Position numbers and translations under genes: made by a program. A model generated the notes under the pieces. It saw nothing but the letters and a program-made list of their open reading frames with translations. It made no database searches and was not told the DNA's origin. From positions 3,348,001-3,412,000 of the forward strand of contig NZ_CP108476.1 of assembly GCF_036226465.1 (NCBI RefSeq): a stretch of 64,000 bases of DNA, written 5' to 3'. Positions within the stretch are counted from its first letter, which is position 1. The number at the start of each line of letters is the position of its first letter. Positions 20,685 to 28,390 of the stretch are shown here, piece after piece. Source of the stretch: Kitasatospora sp. NBC_01250. Its GTDB lineage: Bacteria > Actinomycetota > Actinomycetes > Streptomycetales > Streptomycetaceae.

Positions 20685-21641
20685 TCAGCCCTTGACCGAC
20701 CCCGCCAGCAGCCCGCGCACGAAGTACCGCTGCAGGCCGAAGAAGACCAACAGCGGAATGATGATCGACAGGAACGCCCCGGCCGTCAGCAGCTCCCAGC
20801 GGCCACCGAAGGAGCCGGCGAGCTGGGCCAGCCGGACCGTCATCGGCGCCACATCGGGGGTGCCGCCGGCGAAGGTCAGTGCCACCAGGAGGTCGTTCCA
20901 GACCCAGAGGAACTGAAAGATCGCGAAGGAGGCGAGGGCCGGCGCGCAGAGCGGCAGCACGATGGACCGGAAGATCTTGAAGTGCGAGGCACCGTCGACC
21001 ACCGCGGCCTCCATCAGATCCCGGGGCAGCTGGGCGATGAAGTTGTGCAGCAGGAAGGTGGCCAGCGGCAGCGCGAACATGGTGTGCGCCAGCCAGACCG
21101 GGGCGTAGGTACCGCTCAGGTTGAACTGCGGGATGATCGTCACCCCGCCCAGGTGGGCACCGCCCGAGAAGAGTTGAAGTAGCGGGATCAACGCCATCTG
21201 CAGTGGCACCACCTGCAGGGCGAAGATCAGAAAGAACAGCGTGTCGCTTCCCCGGAAGCGCACCCAGGCCAGCGCGTAGGCGGCCATCGCCGCCAGTACC
21301 AGAGGGAAGATCGTCGCCGGAACGCTGATCGCCAGCGAGTTGACCATGTAGGGCATCAAGCCGCCGCTGACGCCGAACCCACCGTCGAAGAGGACGGTGT
21401 GGTAGTTGGAGAGGATCAGATGCGGATGGGCGAAGACGGACCACCAACCACTGTCGGCGACATCCTGCTTGGGGCGCAGAGAGGTGGCCAGGAGCCCGAC
21501 GGTGGGGATCGTCCACAGGATCGTGACCACGATGACGAAGAAGGAGCCGAGCGGGCTGCTGAAGGATTTCCGGATGGCCTTGGCGGCAGGCAGCGGAGCG
21601 GTACCGGAAGTCGCTGCCTGATCTGGCGTCTGACTGCTCAT
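20685..21641 (-). CDS. Carbohydrate ABC transporter permease, MalG type
   Basis: A 318-residue inner-membrane subunit of a CUT1 sugar importer with six predicted helices. The EAA loop that contacts the ATPase reads EAAVVDGASHFKIFRSIVLP. The ATG at 21641 overlaps the stop of the MalF-type gene (ATGA), so the two are translationally coupled. The C-terminus (RYFVRGLLAGSVKG) is typical. No sugar ATPase gene is nearby; streptomycetes commonly share one ATPase (MsiK) among such importers. Confidence 0.93.
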   Translation of the reverse strand: MSSQTPDQAATSGTAPLPAAKAIRKSFSSPLGSFFVIVVTILWTIPTVGLLATSLRPKQDVADSGWWSVFAHPHLILSNYHTVLFDGGFGVSGGLMPYMVNSLAISVPATIFPLVLAAMAAYALAWVRFRGSDTLFFLIFALQVVPLQMALIPLLQLFSGGAHLGGVTIIPQFNLSGTYAPVWLAHTMFALPLATFLLHNFIAQLPRDLMEAAVVDGASHFKIFRSIVLPLCAPALASFAIFQFLWVWNDLLVALTFAGGTPDVAPMTVRLAQLAGSFGGRWELLTAGAFLSIIIPLLVFFGLQRYFVRGLLAGSVKG

Positions 21642-22645
21642 CGGGTGGCCCGCTCCTTGCGCAGCTGGACGATGTTGTAGCCGACCAGCGGCAGCACCGC
21701 GAGGAAGAGGATCACTGCGAGCGCGCTCCCCCGGCCGACGTTGAACTGCACGAAGGACTGCGAGTACATCTCGTTCGCCAGCACCTGGGTGCCGAAGTTG
21801 CCGCCGGTCATGGTGCGGACGATGTCGAAGGCCTTCAGCGTGACGATCATGACGGTGGTCAGGACGACGACCAGGGTGGTGCGGATCATCGGCACCGTGA
21901 CGTACCAGAAGAGCCGCAGGCCGCTGGCACCGTCGAGCCGGGCGGCCTCGGTGACTTCGTCCGGGATCGCCTTGATCGCCGCCGAGAGGACCACCATCGC
22001 GAAGCCGGTCTGGACCCAGACCATGACCACCATGAGCAGGAAGTTGTTCAGCGGATGGGACAGGATCCAGTTCGGTGGGCTCTTCCACCCGAGCCAGACG
22101 GCCAGTTGGCTGAGCAGACCGGTCTGGCGCTGTGCGGAGTCGCGGGTGTCATAGACGAACTTCCAGATGATGCTCGCGCCGACCAGTGAGATCGCCATCG
22201 GCATGAAGATCAGCGACTTGTAGAGCGCCTGCCAGCGCATCCGATCCACCAGCAGGGCCAGCGCAAGCCCGAGGCCGGTGGCTGCCAGCGGGGCGATGAC
22301 CAGCCAGAGCAAGGTGTTGAGCAGCACCTGATGGATCGACTGGTCGGTCAGCGCCCAGCTGTAGTTCTTGACGCCGAGGAACCTGCTGCTGTCGTCGTTG
22401 CGGAAGCTCAGATAGATCGTCCGGATCAACGGCACCACCAGTCCGACCAGGAGCAGCAGCACTGCTGGTCCCAGGAAGATCAGGAGGGCCAGCGGGCGGC
22501 CGAATCGCCCGGTCGCCCGCCCGGCCGCGAAGAAGATCACCAGCAGGATGCCGAGGAAGCCGGCTATCGCTCCGAAGCTGTTTCCCAGCTTGATCGCGGC
22601 GTCGCTCCACGCCGAGTCGGCGAATTGAGCACTGGTCACAGGCAT
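21638..22645 (-). CDS. Carbohydrate ABC transporter permease, MalF type
   Basis: A 335-residue membrane subunit partnering the MalG-type protein. It has an extra hydrophobic N-terminal helix (IAGFLGILLVIFFAAG) and the EAA loop EAARLDGASGLRLFWYVTVP. The ATG at 22645 lies 133 bases after the binding-protein gene, and the gap holds tandem repeats able to form a hairpin. The longer internal loop with WKSPPNWILSHPLNN is as in other MalF-like proteins. Confidence 0.93.
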   Translation of the reverse strand: MPVTSAQFADSAWSDAAIKLGNSFGAIAGFLGILLVIFFAAGRATGRFGRPLALLIFLGPAVLLLLVGLVVPLIRTIYLSFRNDDSSRFLGVKNYSWALTDQSIHQVLLNTLLWLVIAPLAATGLGLALALLVDRMRWQALYKSLIFMPMAISLVGASIIWKFVYDTRDSAQRQTGLLSQLAVWLGWKSPPNWILSHPLNNFLLMVVMVWVQTGFAMVVLSAAIKAIPDEVTEAARLDGASGLRLFWYVTVPMIRTTLVVVLTTVMIVTLKAFDIVRTMTGGNFGTQVLANEMYSQSFVQFNVGRGSALAVILFLAVLPLVGYNIVQLRKERATR

Positions 22646-22692
22646 GCGAGCGGTGTCCTTCCGACGAGCGGGGTCCTCCCGTTACCGGTCGG

Positions 22693-22752
22693 CGAGCCAG
22701 TCGATCAGCCGGTCGACCAGCCGATCGACGGACTGATCGACCGGCTGGTCCA
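22693..22752. repeat. Tandem 12-bp repeats with hairpin inside the sugar ABC operon
   Basis: Three 12-bp units of the form GCCRRTCGAYSR run from 22696 to 22731. An 11-bp inverted repeat (22706-22716 with 22737-22747) overlaps them. The position, between the binding-protein gene and the permeases, suits a partial terminator or mRNA-stabilising element that raises binding protein over permease. Confidence 0.6.
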
Positions 22753-22778
22753 CTAAGCGGCTGACCGACCGGCGGCGC

Positions 22779-24158
22779 CTACTGCGGCCAGGCGGCGTCG
22801 ATGTCCGAAGCCACCTGCTTGATCGGCTTGCCCTCCGCGAACCAGGCCGTGAACGCCGTCCACTCCGCGCCGGAGCCGACTGCCGCGGGCATCATGTCCG
22901 AGGCGTCGAAGCGGAAGGTGGCCGTCGGGTCCGTCAGCGCATCAGCCGACAGCTTGTCGATCGGGTCGGTGTAGAGGCTCTTGTCCACGCCCCGGTTCGC
23001 CGAGACCCAACCGGGGGCGACCTTCACCCGGCTGGTGGCCCAGTCCGCCGTGGAGAGGTAGTTCTGCACCGCCTGCACCTCGGGCCGGCTGGAGAAGGCG
23101 GTGACGAACTCGCCGCCGCCCTCGACCGGCCGGGGGATCGAGGCGCTGGTCTGCGGCAGCTCGAAGGCGTAGACGTCGCCGTCCGGGGCGACCTTGGTGC
23201 CCTGCGGCCACTGCGCCTCGTAGAACGAGGCCTGCTGGAGCATCCAGCACTTGCCCGTGAGGATCGGCGCACCCGCGTCCTGGAACGTGGTGGTGGCGAT
23301 CGACTTCACGTCCCCGATCCCACCGTTGACCCAGGCCGGGTTCTGCATCCAGTTCGCCACCGTCTGCATGGAGTTGATGATCGGCGGGTCGCTGAACTTG
23401 ACCTTGTGGCTCACCCACTGGTCGTACACGTCACCGCCCTGGCTGCCGAGCACGACCTCCTCCAGCCAGTCGGTGGCCGGCCAGCCGGTCGCGGTGCCGG
23501 AACCGATGCCGCCGCACCAGGGCTTGCTCGCGTTGGCGCCCGCCTTGGCGATCTTGTCGCTGAGCGACATCAGCTCGTCCCAGGTCTTCGGCACGGTGTA
23601 GCCCGCCTGCTGGAACGCCTTGGGCGAGTACCAGACGAGCGACTTCATGTTGGCGCTCATCGGCGCCGCGTAGAAGGTCCCGTTGACCGAACCGTAGGTC
23701 TTCCAGACCGGGTTCCACTGGTTCTCGTTCGTCACGGTCTGGGCCGGCGGCTTGACGACCTTTCCGGTCTTGACCATCTGGGCCAGCAGACCGGGCTGCG
23801 GGATGACCGCGAGGTCCGGCGCGTTGCCCCCGCTGACCCGGACCGGCAGTTGGGACTCGAAGTCGTTGGAGCCCTCGTAGGAGATCTTGATCCCGGTACA
23901 AGAACTGAACTCGGCCCAGGACTTCTCCAGCGAGTCCGACTCCGGGCTCAGGATCGAGGCGAACATCGTCACCTTGGTCCCGGCGTGCCCGGCGTAGGGC
24001 TGGTACTTGGCACAGGCGCCCGACAGCGGCGGCCCCGAACTGGCATTGTTCCCACCGCCCCCGGAACTGTTGGAGCAGGCAGCCGTCAGAGCGAGTCCCA
24101 GCAGCGCCGGAGCCACCAGGAGTCGATGTCGAAGCCGGGCACTCATCGTGATGTTCAA
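22779..24158 (-). CDS. Extracellular sugar-binding lipoprotein of ABC importer
   Basis: This is the solute-binding protein of the CUT1 importer whose permeases lie downstream. The signal peptide ends with lipobox LTAAC, followed by a Ser/Gly/Asn linker. The mature part has family-1 features such as VTMFASILSPESDSLEKSWA, NAPDLAVIPQPG, and YTVPKTWDELMSLSDKIAKA. I prefer the TTG at 24158 because AGGAG lies six bases before it; the ATG four codons later (24146) has poor spacing. The sugar cannot be inferred. No LacI-type regulator is adjacent, so control may come from elsewhere. Confidence 0.93.
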   Translation of the reverse strand: MNITMSARLRHRLLVAPALLGLALTAACSNSSGGGGNNASSGPPLSGACAKYQPYAGHAGTKVTMFASILSPESDSLEKSWAEFSSCTGIKISYEGSNDFESQLPVRVSGGNAPDLAVIPQPGLLAQMVKTGKVVKPPAQTVTNENQWNPVWKTYGSVNGTFYAAPMSANMKSLVWYSPKAFQQAGYTVPKTWDELMSLSDKIAKAGANASKPWCGGIGSGTATGWPATDWLEEVVLGSQGGDVYDQWVSHKVKFSDPPIINSMQTVANWMQNPAWVNGGIGDVKSIATTTFQDAGAPILTGKCWMLQQASFYEAQWPQGTKVAPDGDVYAFELPQTSASIPRPVEGGGEFVTAFSSRPEVQAVQNYLSTADWATSRVKVAPGWVSANRGVDKSLYTDPIDKLSADALTDPTATFRFDASDMMPAAVGSGAEWTAFTAWFAEGKPIKQVASDIDAAWPQ

Positions 24159-24498
24159 AGCGTTCTCCTGCGGCCTGAGACGAACCACATGACACTGCGC
24201 TGAACCGAAGGTCGAGGAAAGGGCCGCGGCGGTACTGGCCTCGGCCGAGTCGACGGCAACTGGCTTGAAGACGTTAACCCACCTATCACCCCGCGCCAAG
24301 GGAGCGTTCAGCTTTCACCGGCGCGACTTCACCTTCTGACGCCGGCCGGACAGCCCGCCGGCTGCGCCGGCACCGCCACCGGTCCGTGCCCGCGCATATC
24401 TACCCGTCCTAGGCCTGAAAACGCCAAGGGTGCGAGAAGTCCGAGAGATCGACTTCTCGCACCCAAGCAGAGTCAGCACAGCGGGCTCTGACCTGCTG
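24159..24498. other. Upstream region of the sugar ABC operon
   Basis: These 340 bases separate the conservon P450s from the sugar importer; both units are on the minus strand. They hold the P450 terminator at 24428-24464 and, around 24265-24285, an AT-richer stretch with GTTAAC that probably belongs to the importer promoter. I see no gene. Confidence 0.6.
24428..24464 (-). terminator. Terminator of the conservon operon
   Basis: A perfect 14-bp stem (24428-24441 with 24451-24464) with a 9-base loop, followed on the minus strand by TTGGCGTTTT. It ends the cvn-P450 transcription unit. Confidence 0.88.
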
Positions 24499-25707
24499 TC
24501 AGCCCCTCAGCAGCACCGGCAGCTCGCGCAGGCTGTTCACCACGATCGAAGCACCCGGCCGCAGTTCGGCATCCGGCACCGCCAGCGCCAGATCGGGAAA
24601 GCGCTCGAAGAGCGCGGGCAGCGCCACCTGCGCCTCCAGGCGGGCCAGCGGCGAGCCGGGGCAGACGTGCGGCCCGTGCCCGAAGGACAGGTGCCGGCTC
24701 GCCTCCCGGGTGACGTCGAACAGTTCGGCGCTGTCCCCGTGCTGCAGCGGATCGCGCCCGATCGCGTTGTACGAGATCAGCACCGGCTCTCCGGCCGGCA
24801 CCACGACCCCGTCCACCGCGATGTCCTGCGTCGCGTACCGGAACAGGAAGTTGCTGGTCGGCGGCGTCCAGCGGAGCGACTCCTCCACCACCGCACCCCA
24901 GCCCACCGCCCCCGAGCGGACCAGCGCCAGCTGCTCCGGGTGCCCCAGCAGGGCGCGCACCGCGTTGGTGATCAGGTTGACCGTGGTCTCGTGCCCGGCC
25001 GCGATGATCACCCGCAGCGTCGCAGCCGCCTCGGCGTCCGTCAGTTCGCTGCCCTCGACATCGGCGGCCAGCAGCGCGCTGGTCAGATCGTCCCCGGGCG
25101 CCGCCCGCCGCTGCCGCACCAGGTCGTTGACGAAGGCGTTCAGCGCCGCGATGACGACCTGGATCCCCTCCGGATCCGGCACGCTGCTGAAGAACCGCTC
25201 GTAGAGCTCGCGCAGATACCCGTGGTCGGCCGGGTCGACGCCGAGCAGCGTGCCGATCACCGTCATCGGCAGCGGAAAGGCGAAGGCCGACTTCAGGTCG
25301 ACCGCCGGCTCCCCCGCCGCCAGGCCGTCCAGCAACTCGGCCGTCAGCCGTTCCACCTGGGGCCGCATCAGTTCGACCCGCCGCGGGGTGAAGGCCTGTG
25401 CCACCAAAGCGCGCAGCCGCCGGTGCTGCTCGCCGTCCGCGGTCACCATGCTCGGTCCCGGCACCGCCAGGCCGATCAGCGGCCAGTCGCCCGGTATCTC
25501 CCCGCGCTGGTAGGCCGCCCAGTGCCGGGCGTCCTTGACCAGCCGGGAATCGGTCAGCAGCGCCCGGGCCGCCGCATGCCGCGCCACTGCCCAGGCCCGC
25601 ACACCCCCCGGCAGCTCCACCCGCACCACCGCCCCTGCGGCGCGCAGCACCGCCCCCTCCCCCGCGTTGTCACGCGCCAGCGGGTCGAGCGCCACCAAGC
25701 TGGTCAT
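24499..25707 (-). CDS. Cytochrome P450 (CYP154-like) of a conservon
   Basis: A 402-residue soluble P450 monooxygenase. The oxygen-activating I-helix motif is AGHETT (237-242), the K-helix ExxR is ESLR (276-279), and the heme loop is FGHGPHVC with Cys349 as the iron ligand, then LARLE. All catalytic landmarks are present. The ATG overlaps the stop of the preceding P450 gene (ATGA), so it is the last gene of the cvn operon. In other streptomycetes a CYP154 often lies beside a CYP157, as here. Family assignment is by context and motif, not alignment. The substrate is unknown, and no ferredoxin gene is adjacent. Confidence 0.93.
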   Translation of the reverse strand: MTSLVALDPLARDNAGEGAVLRAAGAVVRVELPGGVRAWAVARHAAARALLTDSRLVKDARHWAAYQRGEIPGDWPLIGLAVPGPSMVTADGEQHRRLRALVAQAFTPRRVELMRPQVERLTAELLDGLAAGEPAVDLKSAFAFPLPMTVIGTLLGVDPADHGYLRELYERFFSSVPDPEGIQVVIAALNAFVNDLVRQRRAAPGDDLTSALLAADVEGSELTDAEAAATLRVIIAAGHETTVNLITNAVRALLGHPEQLALVRSGAVGWGAVVEESLRWTPPTSNFLFRYATQDIAVDGVVVPAGEPVLISYNAIGRDPLQHGDSAELFDVTREASRHLSFGHGPHVCPGSPLARLEAQVALPALFERFPDLALAVPDAELRPGASIVVNSLRELPVLLRG

Positions 25708-26963
25708 CCGAATGCTCCTCCGGTCGTCGTCGACGGCGTGAACCCGACGGGCAGCGCCACCAGGGCCCGCACCCAGGCCGAGGGCCGCCAGACGAGCGCG
25801 TGCTCGGCGACCGCGAGCCGCAGGTCCGGCAGCCGGTCCAGCAGCACCTCGACCGCCGTCGCGGCGATCACCTCGGCCGCCTCCTGCGCCGGGAACGGGC
25901 AGCGGTGTTCGCCGTGCGAGAAGCTCAGGTGCGCCCGGTTGCCCTCGGCCGCCTCCCCGGTGGGCTGGCGCACGGCCGGGTCCGCGTTGGCCCCCGCGAG
26001 CCCGAGCAGCACCAGATCACCGGCCGCGATCCGCTGCCCGCCCAGCTGGGTGTCCCGCACCGCCCAGCGGCCGGCGAAGATCTGGGTGGGCGTGTCCTCC
26101 CACAGCGCCTCGCCGAGCGCCTGCCCCACGCTGCGCCGACCCCCCACGAGCGAGGCCGCGAACCGGTCGTCGGTCAGCATCAGCCGCAGCGCGTTGGCGA
26201 TCCAGTACGCGGTGGGCTGGTGGCCGGCGGCCAGCAGCACCCGCAGGTCGCGCACCACCTCGTCGTCGCTCAGCCCGGCCGGGTGGACCAACAACCGGGA
26301 GGTGAGGTCCGCCCCGGGCTCGGCCCGCTTGGCCTCGACCAGCTCCAGCATCACCGTCAGCAGCCGCTGCGAGGCCTGCTGCGCGTCGGGTCCGCCGTCC
26401 AGCATCGCCAGCAGGTTCTCGATCAGCACCGGCACCTGGGCGTCGTCCAGGCCGAGCAGCCAGCAGAGCACCAGCAGCGGCATCCGGTGCGCGTACTCGG
26501 CGACCAGGTCCGCCTCCCCGCGCCCGGCGAAGGAGTCGATCAGCCGGTCGGCGATCCGCTCGCAGTACTTCTTCAGCTCGTACGGGTCGACCGCGGCCAG
26601 GGTGTCGGTGATCGCCGAGGAGCGGCGCTGGTGCTCGGTGCCCTCGGTGTAGAGGATCGACGGCACCGGGGTCATCATCGGGCGCAGCGGCCAGTCGGCC
26701 GGGATCCGGGGCCAGGCGTTCCATCGGCTGGAGTCGCGGCCGAACAGCTTGGGCTGGCTGGTCACCAGCTGGAGTTCGCGGTAGCCGATCACCAGCCACG
26801 CCGGTACCCCGCCGGCCAGTTCGACCGGCGCGACCGGTCCGTGCGCGGCCCGCAGCTCGCGGTAGACCTGGGTCGGGTCGGTCTGGAACCGCGGCCCGTA
26901 CAGCGGCGCGGCGGCGCGGTGCGCGGGGCAGCCGGGCGGCGGGGTGGGCACCGACTCGGTCAC
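25704..26963 (-). CDS. Atypical cytochrome P450 lacking ExxR (CYP157-like) of a conservon
   Basis: A 419-residue P450. The heme loop FSHGEHRC places the ligand at Cys355. The K-helix reads EALW (285-288) where almost all P450s have ExxR, and the I-helix reads AGHQPT (246-251) instead of AGxET. Loss of the ExxR arginine is a published feature of the CYP157 family of Streptomyces, whose members sit in conservons. The GTG at 26963 overlaps the CvnD stop (GTGA) and is preceded by GAGGAG. It may bind heme but have altered or no monooxygenase activity. Confidence 0.92.
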   Translation of the reverse strand: MTESVPTPPPGCPAHRAAAPLYGPRFQTDPTQVYRELRAAHGPVAPVELAGGVPAWLVIGYRELQLVTSQPKLFGRDSSRWNAWPRIPADWPLRPMMTPVPSILYTEGTEHQRRSSAITDTLAAVDPYELKKYCERIADRLIDSFAGRGEADLVAEYAHRMPLLVLCWLLGLDDAQVPVLIENLLAMLDGGPDAQQASQRLLTVMLELVEAKRAEPGADLTSRLLVHPAGLSDDEVVRDLRVLLAAGHQPTAYWIANALRLMLTDDRFAASLVGGRRSVGQALGEALWEDTPTQIFAGRWAVRDTQLGGQRIAAGDLVLLGLAGANADPAVRQPTGEAAEGNRAHLSFSHGEHRCPFPAQEAAEVIAATAVEVLLDRLPDLRLAVAEHALVWRPSAWVRALVALPVGFTPSTTTGGAFG

Positions 26964-27625
26964 GAGTGGCTCTCCTCTTCTGCGGGCTCGCGGTGCGCTG
27001 CCGCCCGCTCGTGGATTCCGGCTTCGGTACGCGCGTAGAGATGGCTCACCAGCTCGATCAGCACCTGCTTGCCGGACGCGCGCTCGCGTGCGTCGCAGTC
27101 CAGCAGCGGCACCTGCGGCGACAGGTCCAGCGCCGCGCGGACCTGCTCCAGCGAGTGGGTGGGCGGCCCGAAGAGGTTGCGCGCCACCACGAACGGCGTC
27201 CCGTGGTGCTCCAGCCGGTCGATCGCGTACCAGGAGTCGGCCAGCCGTCGTTCGTCGACCAGCACCACCGCGCCGAGCGCACCGCTGAACAACCGGTCCC
27301 ACAGGAACCAGAAGCGCTCCTGCCCGGGCGCACCGAACAGGTAGAGCACGCTCTCGGGCGACAGGGTGATCCGGCCGAAGTCGAAGGCCACCGTGGTGGC
27401 GCGCTTGTCCCGCACCGCGGAGGGGTCGTCGATGCCGATCCCGGCCCGGGTCATGATCTCCTCGGTGGCCAGCGGCCGGATCTCGCTCACCGACCCCACC
27501 AGGGTGGTCTTGCCGACGCCGAACCCGCCGACCACCACGATCTTCCAGGCGTTGTCGGCGGTGCTCCGCAGCGGGATGCGCGGGGGCGGCGTGCGGGCCC
27601 CGGCCTCAGAGCCGTTGGAGTCCAT
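26960..27625 (-). CDS. cvnD: Conservon GTP-binding protein CvnD
   Basis: A 221-residue Ras-like GTPase, the G-protein part of a conservon, a membrane-associated signalling unit compared with eukaryotic G-protein systems. G1 is GGFGVGKTT, preceded by WKIVVV; the region in place of DxxG reads LFGAPGQERF, as in other CvnD proteins. The ATG overlaps the CvnC gene by 20 bases. Output is usually developmental or secondary-metabolism control; in S. coelicolor Cvn9 (rar) represses aerial growth. Confidence 0.93.
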   Translation of the reverse strand: MDSNGSEAGARTPPPRIPLRSTADNAWKIVVVGGFGVGKTTLVGSVSEIRPLATEEIMTRAGIGIDDPSAVRDKRATTVAFDFGRITLSPESVLYLFGAPGQERFWFLWDRLFSGALGAVVLVDERRLADSWYAIDRLEHHGTPFVVARNLFGPPTHSLEQVRAALDLSPQVPLLDCDARERASGKQVLIELVSHLYARTEAGIHERAAAHREPAEEESHS

Positions 27626-27974
27626 GCAGCACCTGCTTCAACGTGTCGAGATCGGGCAACTGGGCCTGGGCGGGGCTGAACCGCGGGTGCCGGGCGGTGA
27701 TCCGCCCGGCTTCCAGCAGATCGCCGAGCAGGATCTTCACCACGCTGATCGGCAGCTTCAGCTCGGCCGCCACCTCCACCACCGCGGTCGGCCGCTCGCA
27801 CAGGCGCAGGATCCGGGCGTGCTCGGACTGCATGCCGGGGGTCGGCGCCCGCTCGGTGACGATCAGGGTCACCACGTCGAAGGCGTGCGAACCGGGCCGG
27901 CTGCGCCCCTGGGTCACCGTGTACAGCCGGTCCGGGCCGTCGTCGAGGCCGCCCGGCCGCAGGGGCGGCCTCAC
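27606..27974 (-). CDS. cvnC: Conservon protein CvnC (DUF742)
   Basis: A 122-residue DUF742 protein with a winged-helix look. It carries RLYTVTQGRSRPG near the N-terminus and CERPTAVVEVAAELKLPISV then VKILLGDLLEAGRI. The GTG at 27974 overlaps the CvnB stop (GTGA). The family always sits between CvnB and CvnD, and the protein is thought to be part of the complex with CvnA. Confidence 0.93.
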   Translation of the reverse strand: MRPPLRPGGLDDGPDRLYTVTQGRSRPGSHAFDVVTLIVTERAPTPGMQSEHARILRLCERPTAVVEVAAELKLPISVVKILLGDLLEAGRITARHPRFSPAQAQLPDLDTLKQVLHGLQRL

Positions 27975-28390
27975 GCGCCCGCGGTGGTGTCGTTCCCGCG
28001 CGGCGGCGCGCTCAGGAACTCGCCGATCTGCTCGACCAGGCCATGCATGTTGTGGCCGACCACGCCCACGTCCGAGCTCTCCTCGGTGACCACCGCCAGG
28101 TGCGCGCCGTGGCCGGTCTCCACGATGCACAGGATGCCGCCGTGGAACTCGGTCATCGACTGCCGGACCCCGCCGCTGCCGTCGCCGAACTCGATCGAGG
28201 CGCCGTGCGCCAGGCTCTGGATGCCGGAGGCTATCGCGGCCAGCTGGTCGGCCTGATCGGCACTCAGGCCGGAGCTGTGGCAGAGCTTCAGGCCGTCCGC
28301 CGAGAGCACCAGGGCGTACCGGGAGCCGGGCGTGTTGGCCAGCAGGTTCTCCAACAGCCAGTCGAGGTCGCGGTCGGTCGAGCTGGTCAT
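27971..28390 (-). CDS. cvnB: Conservon protein CvnB (roadblock/LC7)
   Basis: A 139-residue roadblock/LC7 domain protein, by analogy a regulator of GTP turnover on CvnD. Motifs are LDWLLENLLANTPGSRYALV at the start, then LSADQADQLAAIASGIQSLA. ATG 28390 shares one base with the CvnA stop (TGATG). Length is normal. Confidence 0.94.
   Translation of the reverse strand: MTSSTDRDLDWLLENLLANTPGSRYALVLSADGLKLCHSSGLSADQADQLAAIASGIQSLAHGASIEFGDGSGGVRQSMTEFHGGILCIVETGHGAHLAVVTEESSDVGVVGHNMHGLVEQIGEFLSAPPRGNDTTAGA

Noticed and set aside
20685..24158. Missing ATPase as evidence of a broken sugar importer.
   Set aside because: CUT1 importers in streptomycetes commonly use a shared ATPase encoded elsewhere.
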